NCBI RefSeq assembly: GCF_015687175.1
Contig: NZ_JADPQG010000007.1
Span: forward strand, 1 to 64,000
Source of the DNA: Reinekea sp. G2M2-21
Lineage (GTDB): Bacteria > Pseudomonadota > Gammaproteobacteria > Pseudomonadales > Natronospirillaceae
Direction: 5' to 3'
Length of the DNA stretch: 64,000 nucleotides
This document shows, piece by piece, positions 24,115 through 33,987 of this stretch; the first letter of the stretch is position 1; each line of letters begins with the position of its first letter. The notes under the pieces were generated by a model. That model saw only the letters and a program-made list of their open reading frames with translations, ran no database searches and was not told the DNA's origin. A program made the translations under genes and the position numbers.

Positions 24115-24390
24115 ATGAACAAAGGTGAACTTATTTCTGCAGTTGCCACAGGGAGCGAATTAACTAAGACAGATGCTGAGCGTGCAGTAAACGCAGTGAT
24201 CGACACGATAACAAAGGCATTGGTTGACGGTGAGTCAGTAACGTTGATTGGATTTGGCTCTTTCGATGTAAGTACTCGCGCAGCACGTACAGGTCGAAAC
24301 CCTCAGACTGGCCAGCCTATTGAGATTTCTGAATCTATAGTACCGCGATTTAAGGCAGGCAAAGCCTTGAAAGTTGCTGTTAACCTATAG
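24115..24390 (+). CDS. HU-family DNA-binding protein
   Basis: A 91-residue protein typical of [22 protein letters not shown] at the N-terminus, [21 protein letters not shown] with the DNA-binding arm ([12 protein letters not shown]) and the end [25 protein letters not shown] precedes the ATG. It bends DNA non-specifically. The gene stands alone after recC and may be an accessory copy beside the chromosomal HU genes. Confidence 0.93.
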   Translation: MNKGELISAVATGSELTKTDAERAVNAVIDTITKALVDGESVTLIGFGSFDVSTRAARTGRNPQTGQPIEISESIVPRFKAGKALKVAVNL

Positions 24391-24433
24391 CGTTTCTTTG
24401 GAGGCAGTACCCGAGCCATTTGGTGCTGCTCTC

Positions 24434-24622
24434 TTATATATCTGCCAACAGACCATCCAAGCCTTCAATGCGGCGAATTTCCCTTTCCAACTGCAAGTCT
24501 GCTTTCCTTCGATATACTTCTACTTTCTGCAGATCAATGTCTTCATCAGTCCGCTTCTTTCTCCTTGCTTGCTTTTCTTCGTGTGCAGTAATTGAATTTT
24601 TAGTAATTTTTGCGTGACTCAT
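24434..24622 (-). CDS. Small charged helical protein, unknown
   Basis: Start at the ATG 24620-24622 (MSHAKITKNS), with GGAGG nine bases upstream; 62 residues, highly charged and almost entirely helical (EEKQARRKKRTDEDIDLQKV). It lies 20 bases after the upstream gene and is probably cotranscribed. No family recognised. Confidence 0.5.
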   Translation of the reverse strand: MSHAKITKNSITAHEEKQARRKKRTDEDIDLQKVEVYRRKADLQLEREIRRIEGLDGLLADI

Positions 24623-24642
24623 TAGCAGTCGCCTCCAGGTGC

Positions 24643-25170
24643 TCACATTTCAGTAGTTAAACTCAAGATCAGCTGATTTAGTGTAAGTTGCTCTGATGTA
24701 TAGACAGGGTAATCGACAAAAGGCTCTATCCGACACCCTTTGTACAATATGCGACGGCCAATCTGCAGAATTGCAACCGCACATATATGCTCATCTTCAC
24801 CAATTTTTTTTCTGAATCCAAAGATTGCATTGTCGTTAAAGGAAACTTTGTAAAGGTTTACAGAGGATGATTGATAAACTGGCAAAAACTGAGTGACATC
24901 GAACACCGTCGAAAGTGAAAAAATATCTCGACTAAATGTCCGAACGTCAGCTTCAGTAACGACTTGGTACTTCTCACTGAATGCTAACGATATGCCGGTA
25001 TTCTTATCATGCAACACCAAAGGAACAGCACTCGAAAGATAAAGATCACTCGGAATTGAATACTTTCTGGCGATCAGATTCGACCGCATATAATCATGCC
25101 TAGCCCTGGCGGCAATATATCGTCCAATGTCACTAGAGAAACGACTATCAATTTGTTTGAGCGTGTTCAT
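24643..25170 (-). CDS. Unknown soluble protein
   Basis: A 175-residue protein without signal peptide or membrane segment. The middle (VPLVLHDKNTGISLAFSEKY) and later strands give an alpha/beta impression, but no family is recognised. A TCATTATAAT sequence about 25 bases upstream could be its -10 region. It lies downstream of the two sensor kinases. Confidence 0.55.
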   Translation of the reverse strand: MNTLKQIDSRFSSDIGRYIAARARHDYMRSNLIARKYSIPSDLYLSSAVPLVLHDKNTGISLAFSEKYQVVTEADVRTFSRDIFSLSTVFDVTQFLPVYQSSSVNLYKVSFNDNAIFGFRKKIGEDEHICAVAILQIGRRILYKGCRIEPFVDYPVYTSEQLTLNQLILSLTTEM

Positions 25171-25249
25171 TGGCTACCGCGAATAGCTTTTACATCATTA
25201 TAATACCTAACTATCATTATATTCAAGAAATGAGGCTAGATAAGTTCGC

Positions 25250-27247
25250 TCAGTCTGCCCGATTGCCTTCTTGAGATGCCCGAAAGGCCTCATATTCTTC
25301 GTCCATTGATCGTAGTTTATTTGGGATTTTTGGAATCCATCCGTCATATATGAAGCCATTCCCCGGGCTTGTATGGATATCAACCTTGCCCTTCATAAGC
25401 TCAAAACGAAACTCAATATTATCCAAACCATTTCTCCGAGCTTTTGTCAGATCCACACCGTCACCATTATCTAGAATCTTTATTGTCCAAATATCAATTC
25501 CATTTCTACGTTCGGAGTCTATATAGATCTGAAAAAGCGATGCGTTGGAATATTTAATCATGTTAGTCGCAGCTTCCTGGCAGATTCTGAAGATGTTGAT
25601 CTTTGAATCAATGTTGAGCTGATCTGTATCTTCCGCTACCGCGACATCATAAATGACCGATTTCGGTACGAGCAATTGTCGCTCCAAAACAGTCGAAAGT
25701 GTTATCATATCCAAATCAGCAGGCCGATTGTGATGCAAAAGGGCCCTAAAAACTTTATATGACGAAGATAGCTCATCTTGCGCTGCTTCGAGCTGCTGAG
25801 CAACACCTCGATGATCCAAGTCAATAACATCTTTGGATTCACGCATTACGCGAATTGCAGTAGTCACTGCTTTCGACATCGCATCATGGATTTCGCGCGC
25901 CATGGTGGTTAGCTCGTTCTCTTTTCCTTTAACCATTTCCTCAGCAATATGGCGATAATTGTCATTTACCTGTTGGCTTTTTAATACAGCGGTTTCTTTC
26001 GCGATAAGTTCGCCTTCATACCGTTCTACTGCTTTTTTGTAATTTACTGAACTCTCATTGCCTTCTTTAAAGTTGACTAATACTTGCAGAAACATCATTG
26101 CGATCAGAGTGTAAGTGCTTATCAGCTGCCCATCGACTAGATCAAAAACAATGCTCACATCCCACAATACCGAAAACAGCATAGCTATCAGCAGTAAGTA
26201 TCCATGTAAAAAATCAAATATTTGAATTTTCCGTTTATGTGTAATTAACTCATGTAGACCCCAAACAATCACCAAAAGCGCAAGAACGACAATAACTAAT
26301 GCGTCGTGCAACAATCGCGGGCCGCCTAAATATGTCAAACTGATACATAAAATCGGCATTCCAACAGTAATGATAATGAGCGCGGTGCTAAGCACAGTTT
26401 CTTCTCTATAGCGCACTGTCTCAGTCTTTAAACTTGAAAGAGTAAACAGTGCAAAAAACGAAGCCAGGAAATATGGGGTCGAATAATCGACTGCGATTAG
26501 AGTCACTTCATTAAAAAAGGAAATTATGCTTCTAATACTTTCATGTCCAATAACAATTTGCCTTATGCTAATCGTCACCCCAGCCAAAGAAAGCGCCAAA
26601 TGCGCTACATCTCTCCCGTAAATGAATGAGATTAGGAAGAAAACACTTAATACGATTGCGACAGTCGCTGTTATGATATTCACAAAGGTGGCTTTAGCTT
26701 GCCTCTCAAATAGAGCATTGAAGTCGCCAATCAACAACGGGCCATCTAAACCACCTGGCAGGCCAGTAAAGTTTGCAGTTTGAATCGCAACTTCTACAAC
26801 TTTTTTACTGTCAGGCAAAGATGCTATCGACTCCTTATTGGGCAGCGGAACGATCGACGGTAAGTAGCGATGAATAGTTTCACTCTTGTTTAAACCTGGT
26901 GATCCTTGCTTAGAAACGAGCCGCCCGTTGATAAAAATAGCATGAGAAAACTTGGCTCCATTGACTAACAAGCCAGTCAACGGCAGAAATGAATTGTCGG
27001 TTTGCACCAATACAATGTACGTGCCAAATGTATCTGCTTCTTCCTGCGCATGAGGTATCTGGACAACTTCGCCAGGACCATATGCTTCTGTGTGGCTGGC
27101 AATTAACTCTCTCGGATAGTACTTGACCTCACCAATCTTATTGATTAGGTCTGTTCGTTTGCTCTCAACTACCATAGTTTGGTTAGCTATGGCAAATGGG
27201 ATAGCATAAATGCAGAGCCCAACTATAAACACAACCTTTTTAAACAT
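25250..27247 (-). CDS. DISM-type sensor histidine kinase 1 (NarL class)
   Basis: A 665-residue inner-membrane sensor: signal peptide (residues 1-21), a periplasmic jelly-roll 7TMR-DISMED2-like domain to about 195 with the phrase GSPGLNKSETIHRYLPS, about seven hydrophobic helices (195-395), a coiled coil, a HisKA_3 phosphoacceptor region (MAREIHDAMSKAVTTAIRVM, His near 452) and a C-terminal ATPase domain with N box EAATNMIKYSNA and G box DNGDGVDL. It starts inside the stop of the sister kinase gene (8-base overlap). Its partner is probably one of the two response regulators at 34.8-36.5 kb. Confidence 0.82.
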   Translation of the reverse strand: MFKKVVFIVGLCIYAIPFAIANQTMVVESKRTDLINKIGEVKYYPRELIASHTEAYGPGEVVQIPHAQEEADTFGTYIVLVQTDNSFLPLTGLLVNGAKFSHAIFINGRLVSKQGSPGLNKSETIHRYLPSIVPLPNKESIASLPDSKKVVEVAIQTANFTGLPGGLDGPLLIGDFNALFERQAKATFVNIITATVAIVLSVFFLISFIYGRDVAHLALSLAGVTISIRQIVIGHESIRSIISFFNEVTLIAVDYSTPYFLASFFALFTLSSLKTETVRYREETVLSTALIIITVGMPILCISLTYLGGPRLLHDALVIVVLALLVIVWGLHELITHKRKIQIFDFLHGYLLLIAMLFSVLWDVSIVFDLVDGQLISTYTLIAMMFLQVLVNFKEGNESSVNYKKAVERYEGELIAKETAVLKSQQVNDNYRHIAEEMVKGKENELTTMAREIHDAMSKAVTTAIRVMRESKDVIDLDHRGVAQQLEAAQDELSSSYKVFRALLHHNRPADLDMITLSTVLERQLLVPKSVIYDVAVAEDTDQLNIDSKINIFRICQEAATNMIKYSNASLFQIYIDSERRNGIDIWTIKILDNGDGVDLTKARRNGLDNIEFRFELMKGKVDIHTSPGNGFIYDGWIPKIPNKLRSMDEEYEAFRASQEGNRAD

Positions 27248-29339
27248 TAATTAATCCTTCAACATCGCCTTTTACTTCTGAATAAGGTGTAACAATCTGA
27301 ATGGTTACGCCTTCATCGCTACTGTCGATATTGAGTTGGAACTGATTAATCTCGACTCTATTCCGCATGCTCTGCAATCCTATTCCATCGGTATCGTCGA
27401 TATCTTGCAACCCCTCTCCATTGTCTATTACCATAAATACTGCGTGATCCTCTTTGCATGTCCCGCGAATAATTATTGCATCTGCCCCCGAGTGCTTCAT
27501 TGCATTATTCACAGCTTCTTGAATCAAATACCAAAGCTCATATTGTGCTTTTTTTGATAATCTCTGTTCGCAGCTTCTATCAATATCAGCAATAATATTT
27601 TGCTGCTCTGTTGAGTGTTTTAGGGCTAGGTTCTCTACGGCACCGCCTATGCCAATTGTGTCAATAATTGCCATTGATGGCTTTGTATCTGCGCTAAAGT
27701 TATCCATGTCCGTGTACAAACCGTCAAGATTGGCTTTTGCGGATTCGATCAATGCAGCATTTTCCGGATCTAGCTGATCACTTTTTATCTGATCTAGTTG
27801 AAGAAGGATAAGCGAAAGTGGAGTGCTGACCCTGTCATGGATCGTATCAGCAATACTGTCTTTATATTGTCGAAGTCTTTCGTTGGCTATTTCAGCTTCA
27901 GTTCTTGCTTTATTGGTAAATCTAACTATTGATTCCTCTCTTTTTGAATTGAGCCTAATCAAATCAGTACTTAATAGTGTGACATTCACTATGCAGTACA
28001 AAGCTATCGCGAAGTTAGATACGTATCCAAGATCTCTGAAAACCCCAATTTCGTAAAGAATGTCATTCACTGTGGCTAAGAACACCAACGCAGTTACTGC
28101 CGTTAGGAATACATGAAAGACTTTTTTTGAATTCAAGGCATATCTGCCACAAGACAGTGTTAGGTAAGCGGTTAAAAACAAGAGGTATATATGTGAGATA
28201 ACCAAGATGTAACCACTCATATAGAGTGAAAATAGCCCAAGCGGAAATGCAAAAGACATCCAAACAAAATTAATGAAGTATACGTATCGATTAGTGGATC
28301 CAGGTAGAATGCTCTCTTTATATATCATCAAAAGAGGCCAAGCAAAATAGATGAAAGCAAGATCCAGTCTTAAAGTAACTTCAGGTGGCAATCCTGGGAA
28401 TACGATATTGATGATTTTTTCTGACTCCGTTGCCGTACGAACTCCCCAACCAATGACAACCAAGAAAAAGATAAGGTGCGCCCTGCTGCGCCGATGAATT
28501 CCGCTTAACTCTGACTCTTGATCCTCCGTCTGTCTATAAGGCGTATAAAAACTTTTTAGCAGGCGACGCAATCCGCCCACAAACTGTTTGACAGGAGAAG
28601 TTATTTTCTGGGCTGTAACGTCAAACAGAAGCGATCCGGTCCGAATTGTTTCTATAGTAGTTACATACCATGTAAGCGAAATGAGGGCAGCAAACAGCAT
28701 GATTCCTATAATTAGACTTCTGATCGAAATGCGCAGTTCACGTTTGTGAGTGAGATCACTGATCAGACCCACATGAATTGGATCATCCAGCCCGCCTTTC
28801 AAATAAATGAAGTTTGCAACATGGTAGCCGATCTCGAAATCATGACAATTGCTCGTGGACGGGAAGTGTACAATTTGAGGATAATAGAGATTCTCGGTTG
28901 ATGCGCGGTCTATCCCAGGTGACCCATGCTCAAGAATTAACCTCCCATCGATATACATTCTATAGGCCATTTTTACGCGATCCATTTGAATCGACAGCTG
29001 GTCGCAATCTATGTTCTGCGGAAGCTTGATATTTGTAAAAAAAGTTCCGTAACCCTTTCCTACTTCACCAGTGAACTTAAGTCCGTGATTCCATTCCGGG
29101 TTGTAGTATTCATTCCAAACCCCTGAAGCCTGAATTACTTGCAGGTCTGGTATCTGGTCCTGATAGTCTCTGAAAAGTAGCCCATTCTCTGGCCGAATAT
29201 AGATTTCTTTTGCAAAAGACCAGTCACCATCCAGTATAAAGCTTGTACTATCGCTTTTACTTAGATCAATCGTTGAACCGTAGGCGGCAACTGTTAAGAA
29301 AGAAGAAAGTGCAATAATTAGTATTTTGATCGCTTTCAT
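27240..29339 (-). CDS. DISM-type sensor histidine kinase 2 (NarL class)
   Basis: A 699-residue paralogue of the next kinase: signal peptide (1-21), DISMED2-like periplasmic domain containing HGSPGIDRASTENLYYPQIV, membrane helices from about 208 with a 60-residue cytoplasmic insert after the first, a phosphoacceptor segment TIHDRVSTPLSLILLQLDQI (His near 505), N box EAVNNAMKHSGA and G boxes DNGEGLQD / GIGLQSMRNR. The insert after the first helix is unusual for this class. The pair are coupled and might form heterodimers (inference). Confidence 0.82.
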   Translation of the reverse strand: MKAIKILIIALSSFLTVAAYGSTIDLSKSDSTSFILDGDWSFAKEIYIRPENGLLFRDYQDQIPDLQVIQASGVWNEYYNPEWNHGLKFTGEVGKGYGTFFTNIKLPQNIDCDQLSIQMDRVKMAYRMYIDGRLILEHGSPGIDRASTENLYYPQIVHFPSTSNCHDFEIGYHVANFIYLKGGLDDPIHVGLISDLTHKRELRISIRSLIIGIMLFAALISLTWYVTTIETIRTGSLLFDVTAQKITSPVKQFVGGLRRLLKSFYTPYRQTEDQESELSGIHRRSRAHLIFFLVVIGWGVRTATESEKIINIVFPGLPPEVTLRLDLAFIYFAWPLLMIYKESILPGSTNRYVYFINFVWMSFAFPLGLFSLYMSGYILVISHIYLLFLTAYLTLSCGRYALNSKKVFHVFLTAVTALVFLATVNDILYEIGVFRDLGYVSNFAIALYCIVNVTLLSTDLIRLNSKREESIVRFTNKARTEAEIANERLRQYKDSIADTIHDRVSTPLSLILLQLDQIKSDQLDPENAALIESAKANLDGLYTDMDNFSADTKPSMAIIDTIGIGGAVENLALKHSTEQQNIIADIDRSCEQRLSKKAQYELWYLIQEAVNNAMKHSGADAIIIRGTCKEDHAVFMVIDNGEGLQDIDDTDGIGLQSMRNRVEINQFQLNIDSSDEGVTIQIVTPYSEVKGDVEGLINV

Positions 29340-29654
29340 GGCTTACCATTCTTGTTATTCATATTATTATTGGGTCTGCTGTGCACTTAAAAATTGACAT
29401 TATGCACTAAATAACGTCAAAAAATAGCTAATAAGGGGCGCTTTACCTTCGCAATTTGGCAATGTCTTTGATGCTTTGTTAAACTTTCTTTTTTTTTAAT
29501 TCGCGAAAATGCTATATTTTTCAATGACTTACACCTATCATGCCCAGAATATATTCTAATTCCTTATTTCTTTATAAACCAATTTATTGAAAGAATTGAT
29601 CCTAGGACTCAAACTAATCCCAATTAATTTATGAAATAATATTGGTGCAAAATA
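29340..29654. other. AT-rich intergenic region between divergent genes
   Basis: About 315 bases between the kinase operon (minus) and the gene at 29655 (plus), with runs such as TTTCTTTTTTTTT (29488-29500). It must carry both promoters. I see no convincing RNA gene or small coding frame. Confidence 0.5.
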
Positions 29655-30242
29655 ATGAGTAATTTATCAAACACTGCAGTGGACAAGGAAATTCGCCTGC
29701 TTGAGCAAAAGCTGCAAGAAGCAAAGCGCAAAAAAGAAGAGCAAATTGCACAGTCCAAGCCTTCCAATTTATTGAGTGCAAAGGATGCCCGGTCACTTCT
29801 TTCGAAGTTTATTGTACCTGCATTAAAGAAAGGTATAAAAGAACTTGAGATTAGTTCAACTGTGAAAATTGAGGACGTCCTGTTAGTAGCGCGCCCTGAG
29901 ATTGTTCTTGATTTAATGGATAAGCTAGATCCCGAGTTATTCAATCATGCTGATGACTACTTTACCGCTACCTATCGGTTGAAACACTCACTTAAGGACA
30001 AAGAAGCCGAAGCTCGGGAGGTTGCTGGCAGTATTGACACAGGCGTCTATGTCGTCCCTGGAAGCGATTCGCCTCTCGAAAAAAGCAAAATTGAGTCAAA
30101 TGAGTTTTCGGCGGCAGTTTGTAAGCACGGCGTTAAGAAGATGCGTGGTTTTAGAGATGCTAAACTGTCTGATGAATTGTTAGAAGCCAAACGTGAGATC
30201 AATCGCCGAGCAACCAAGAGACGCTTTAAATCTAGCGAATAG
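29655..30242 (+). CDS. Coiled-coil protein, unknown
   Basis: A 195-residue soluble protein. Residues 8-35 form a strongly charged coiled coil (EIRLLEQKLQEAKRKKEEQI) reminiscent of the oligomerisation ends of nucleoid-associated proteins. The C-terminal 30 residues are very basic (EAKREINRRATKRRFKSSE), consistent with nucleic-acid binding. No known domain is recognised. Confidence 0.6.
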   Translation: MSNLSNTAVDKEIRLLEQKLQEAKRKKEEQIAQSKPSNLLSAKDARSLLSKFIVPALKKGIKELEISSTVKIEDVLLVARPEIVLDLMDKLDPELFNHADDYFTATYRLKHSLKDKEAEAREVAGSIDTGVYVVPGSDSPLEKSKIESNEFSAAVCKHGVKKMRGFRDAKLSDELLEAKREINRRATKRRFKSSE

Positions 30243-30250
30243 CTAGATTT
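30228..30250 (+). terminator. Hairpin terminator overlapping a stop codon
   Basis: AAATCTAGC (30228-30236), loop GAATA, GCTAGATTT (30242-30250), followed by TTCT. The stem contains the TAG stop of the gene at 29655. Confidence 0.55.
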
Positions 30251-30297
30251 TCTGCCTTACTTGGCTATCTCTCTCTGATTTACGGAGATCGCCGTGT

Positions 30298-30723
30298 ATG
30301 AAACACCCAACTATCATATCTCTTACATTGTCGGCGCTATTGGTGCCGGCATTCGCCCTATCTTTCCAAAGCCACCCTTTAGAAAGATATCTTTTCTTTG
30401 GCGGTGATGGCTATCTTCAGTTTCTTGGTTGTCTTGACTGCAAGCAATCGAATAGAACCTCTATATACAATAACCTGGAAGAATACGGTTCGGATTTCAG
30501 CCAAAACAGCTTAATGAACCCAGACTCAATGTATTCGAAGTTAGGTTCAGTTTACAGCGCCTGTGAACCTAGCGCGAGTTATCCGCCTCTACTCGTTGAT
30601 CAAGACGGAGTTAAATATGGCTTTCTTACTGTTAATGAATCGTTTGAGGACCGCTTAGAAGGCGGTGCGTTTCAGTTACTGATACACCAGGTGTGCTTCA
30701 ACGAAACACACCAAGATAATTAA
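30298..30723 (+). CDS. Secreted protein with GCLxC motif, unknown
   Basis: A 141-residue protein with a clear signal peptide (cleavage near residue 21, LVPAFA). The mature part contains FLGCLDCKQSNRTSIYNNLE and then repeated short Tyr/Ser/Asn/Pro phrases and PPLLVDQDGVKYGFLTVNE. This GCLxC...YGS...PPxLVDxxGxxYGxxTxN layout is one I recall from a family of secreted hypothetical proteins; function unknown. Start is ATG at 30298; the upstream ribosome-binding site is moderate. Confidence 0.65.
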   Translation: MKHPTIISLTLSALLVPAFALSFQSHPLERYLFFGGDGYLQFLGCLDCKQSNRTSIYNNLEEYGSDFSQNSLMNPDSMYSKLGSVYSACEPSASYPPLLVDQDGVKYGFLTVNESFEDRLEGGAFQLLIHQVCFNETHQDN

Positions 30724-30738
30724 TTGTAAGGCGGATTA

Positions 30739-31866
30739 TTAGTGAGCTCGGTAATAAGCGCTAATTGGCCAGCCTGGTGACAATGATATTGGTACTGTGC
30801 AGTCCTTTTGTGCACTACAAGACATTTGATACCATGAACGAATTATTCGTTTCATGACAAACTCTGATGGTAATTCGAGATAGTTTAGAGAAGCGCCATT
30901 CAACTCTGGAAACACCAGTCTCTCATCAATTAGGGCGCCTTTAACAAACTCTGAGGCTTTACGATTGATAGGCATGAGGCCTGATTCATTCGCAATCATT
31001 CCTTGTGTTTCAGGTAGGTAGATAGCCTCCAATAACCGGTAAACCTCCGGACTCACTTGGTCACCGGGCACTGCAATAACGTCAGTAAATATAGGCATAT
31101 TGCTAGCAGTTCCAATAAGGACAAAATTACCATTGCCACTGAGATCTTCCATAGATTTGAGCAATTCTCCAGACTGCCCTAAAACAACACAAGCGCGATT
31201 CAAAGAGGCTTGCTTATGGTATTCGCCTGAATTGAGCATTGACCATCGACTTGTGATTTTTGAAAGGTTTTTCTTAAAAGCGAAATTCGACGCAGACCCC
31301 ACATCTTCAAAGCCAATTTGCCCGACACCGTGATAGCTAGACCAAATTGCCACAAAGTCCATCGGATCGGAAAATGAAGAAATACCGCAAATGTCGACGC
31401 GTGAAACAAACAAATCGTCAAACGCTAGCGCAAATGGATCGCTTGGGACACCTTCCGAGACCAATCGATTCACGCTGGACCTATCAAACAACAACCCAAC
31501 AGTTCGACGAGCAAAGGGCAGAAAAAAAACCGGATCTAATCCCATTTGCTCATTTCGATCCATAATATTTCCTGCTTCCGAACCAAATGCCCGGTTTCGG
31601 TTTAGCTCTGCAAACTCGTAGTCTTGCTGGAGTGCAGCCATGTGCTCTGCACTCCCGATAATCAGGTCATATTGTTTTGAATCGATAGCGGTGAATGCTT
31701 CCTCCGACGTGCTGTAAACATCAACAGAGATTTTAAGGCCAGAGTTATTTCGTATCATATTGAATGTCGCCGGATTATTATTCTGGTCCCATACCAATAT
31801 TCTGAGGTCTGCAGCACTGGCCGCCGTTGAAAACACAGCAAGAAACAATGTGATTATGTATTTCAT
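30739..31866 (-). CDS. Periplasmic solute-binding protein, PotD-like
   Basis: A 375-residue exported protein (signal peptide 1-18, TAASAA). LRILVWDQNNNPATFNMI, the YDLIIGSAEHMAAL segment, FARRTVGLLFDRSSV and the C-terminal LPETQGMIANESGLMPINRK follow the layout of spermidine/putrescine and Fe(III)-type binding proteins. Cys pairs could form disulphides. The gene overlaps the BMP-type gene upstream by ATGA. No permease or ATPase gene is nearby, so transport by these genes alone is unlikely; a sensory role is inferred. Confidence 0.75.
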   Translation of the reverse strand: MKYIITLFLAVFSTAASAADLRILVWDQNNNPATFNMIRNNSGLKISVDVYSTSEEAFTAIDSKQYDLIIGSAEHMAALQQDYEFAELNRNRAFGSEAGNIMDRNEQMGLDPVFFLPFARRTVGLLFDRSSVNRLVSEGVPSDPFALAFDDLFVSRVDICGISSFSDPMDFVAIWSSYHGVGQIGFEDVGSASNFAFKKNLSKITSRWSMLNSGEYHKQASLNRACVVLGQSGELLKSMEDLSGNGNFVLIGTASNMPIFTDVIAVPGDQVSPEVYRLLEAIYLPETQGMIANESGLMPINRKASEFVKGALIDERLVFPELNGASLNYLELPSEFVMKRIIRSWYQMSCSAQKDCTVPISLSPGWPISAYYRAH

Positions 31867-33023
31867 TGACTCACCTCCGAGAGTTCATCAAATTCAATTG
31901 GTATTGTTCCACGACTAAAGACACGCTCCAGCTGCGCTGTGCGCTGCACGCCGTTTGCGCTAGTGTTTACATCGCCCTCCCATAATATGGTAACCGGACA
32001 GGATTCTTCTGTATCGTAATCCCCAATTTGCAGGCTCCCTTTCGCGATATTTGCCTTAATTTGATCAATCTCTCGAACCACATTTAGTGGAATTTTCCCT
32101 TCGTTGAAAATATCCAACGCCCAATCAACCCCCTCAGCCCGCAAGTCCATTATTTTCAACCCCGGCTTCCATGTCCCATTCGCGGCATCTTCAAACGATT
32201 CAATTGCCGCACGACCTACGTTCTTGAGCATACTAGTTAAAATCGAATTCTCGAACTTGGAGTTTTGATTGGAATCAACCGCGATGGCATATCGAGTAGG
32301 AAAGTCCGTATCTGTGGCATCATAATGTTGCGCGGTCTTATAAACGCCAACCGATGAGCCGCCGGCAGCAGCAAAAACGATATCTGCTCCGTACTGATAT
32401 TGTTCTACTGTCAATTCGGCACCACGTCTTGGGTTTGACCAAGCTAAATAGCTGTCTCCAACGAAACGCCCCAGAATTGTTGCGCTTGGGTTGGTTAGTT
32501 TCACGCCCTGGGCATAGCCACAAGCAAACCGGTGAATAAGTGGAATGTTCATGCCACCGACAAAACCAACAACGTTTGATTCAGTCTTGAGACCTGCAAG
32601 CGCTCCAACCAAGAATGACCCTTCGTGCTCAGCAAACTTCACGGATTGGACATTGGGAAGATCCACAACAGCATCGATTAGAGTAAATCGAGTGCTTGTG
32701 TAATAACTGGCTATATCCCTCACCGCGTCTTCATAGGCGAAACCTACTGCAACAATTGGGTCATACCCCTCTCGCGCAAGTCGTGCCAGGTCGGCTCGAT
32801 ACAAGGCCGTTCCTTCTGTACCTTTTGGCTCGTGGTTAAAAACGGGGCCTTTACCCATTTTAAATGCGTACACAAAGGAGCCCTCTTCGTACACGGCTTG
32901 GTTGAAGGATGAATCCCATATACCTGCTGTGGTATAGGAAATTGCGGGTTTAATCTCCGCAACGGAAAAAGCACTTAGTGTAAATAGTGCAAAAAACAAA
33001 GTTGCTCGTGACGCGATTCTCAT
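31863..33023 (-). CDS. BMP-family periplasmic binding protein
   Basis: Start at the ATG 33021-33023 (MRIASRATLF) because GAGGAAAGGCC precedes it; 386 residues with a signal peptide. The BMP (Med/TmpC-like, nucleoside-binding) signature is clear: ISYTTAGIWDSSFNQAVYEE, YDPIVAVGFAYEDAV, FVGGMNIPLIHRFACGYAQG and DIVFAAAGGSSVGVY followed by AVDSNQN. There is no lipobox Cys, so it should be free in the periplasm. CATTATAATCAT (33079-33090) lies upstream and may be the promoter. Confidence 0.85.
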   Translation of the reverse strand: MRIASRATLFFALFTLSAFSVAEIKPAISYTTAGIWDSSFNQAVYEEGSFVYAFKMGKGPVFNHEPKGTEGTALYRADLARLAREGYDPIVAVGFAYEDAVRDIASYYTSTRFTLIDAVVDLPNVQSVKFAEHEGSFLVGALAGLKTESNVVGFVGGMNIPLIHRFACGYAQGVKLTNPSATILGRFVGDSYLAWSNPRRGAELTVEQYQYGADIVFAAAGGSSVGVYKTAQHYDATDTDFPTRYAIAVDSNQNSKFENSILTSMLKNVGRAAIESFEDAANGTWKPGLKIMDLRAEGVDWALDIFNEGKIPLNVVREIDQIKANIAKGSLQIGDYDTEESCPVTILWEGDVNTSANGVQRTAQLERVFSRGTIPIEFDELSEVSQ

Positions 33024-33312
33024 TGGCCTTTCCTCGAGTGCAATGCAATTTCCATTTATCATTAAAATGATGAATTTGCATTATAATCATTAGATTAGGC
33101 ATGGCAATATTTTACTTTTGTGAATTTCTGAATACCAAAAAGTGTTGCCGACGATCAAGACACAGTGACTTACTTGATACGGGAGCAGCGAAGGAGCCAA
33201 AAAAATTGGATTCTCAAATGTTGGCGATGGGAAATGATGAGATTATTAGAGGAGCGCCACGGTAAATACGATTATTGAGGAAAATATGAATAGGGACTGC
33301 TGGACTAAGGTT
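33024..33312. other. Intergenic region
   Basis: About 290 bases upstream of the BMP-type gene and downstream of the unknown gene at 33313. It contains an ATTATAAT element; I see no gene with a proper start. Confidence 0.4.
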
Positions 33313-33987
33313 TTAATTCTCAGCGCAACAAAGGTCGTTATCTCCTTGCTTACCTGGGAAGCGATCAGCCAAACAGGAAACATTTATTGCTCGTTTGGTC
33401 GATTGACTTTGGCTCGGCTCATACCTTCGAGCATATTGTCGTAATTGAAAAGCATCATCTGCGAACCTAGATTTAAAGGCCCTGTCCATAATAGCCTTTT
33501 GAATGTGCTTGCACTTGTGTTCCTTTTGTATCAAAGGATCCGCAATAACCCTTATAACCGTATTAATATCCGCGTGTCTGATTAGTTTGAGCAATCCATT
33601 TCGTGTAAAATGATGAGCGAATATTAAATTCCCTATTGAAAAAGCTTCTTTATGCGCAACAAAGTGCTGCTCAAAACACAGAAGGTCTGAGACGTGACTT
33701 TCGGTTAATGTAAATCGATATGGTTGCTGAAATTGGGAATTCCCTTTACTTCTCAACGAAATAAAAAAAGCCAGAATAGTATTTAGCGAATTGCGAGTAA
33801 TTGCATCTGAAATCAAGATGAACAGCATCTCCTCATCTAGCCACTCTCTATCGCAATCTGATAAAGTTCGAGACATTTCGATGTAAGATGATGCCCAATC
33901 TTTCGCATCTTTGATAGATAAATCCGCAAAAAGGCCTGCGAACTCTGTCAAAATTCGACTGATATCTCTTTTTGCTTCAAGGTACAT
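33313..33987 (-). CDS. Unknown helical protein
   Basis: A 224-residue soluble, mostly helical protein (MYLEAKRDISRILTEFAGLF). The C-terminal 50 residues are polar with several Arg and Cys. No domain is recognised. It is oriented as the binding-protein pair but separated from them by about 290 bases. Confidence 0.55.
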   Translation of the reverse strand: MYLEAKRDISRILTEFAGLFADLSIKDAKDWASSYIEMSRTLSDCDREWLDEEMLFILISDAITRNSLNTILAFFISLRSKGNSQFQQPYRFTLTESHVSDLLCFEQHFVAHKEAFSIGNLIFAHHFTRNGLLKLIRHADINTVIRVIADPLIQKEHKCKHIQKAIMDRAFKSRFADDAFQLRQYARRYEPSQSQSTKRAINVSCLADRFPGKQGDNDLCCAEN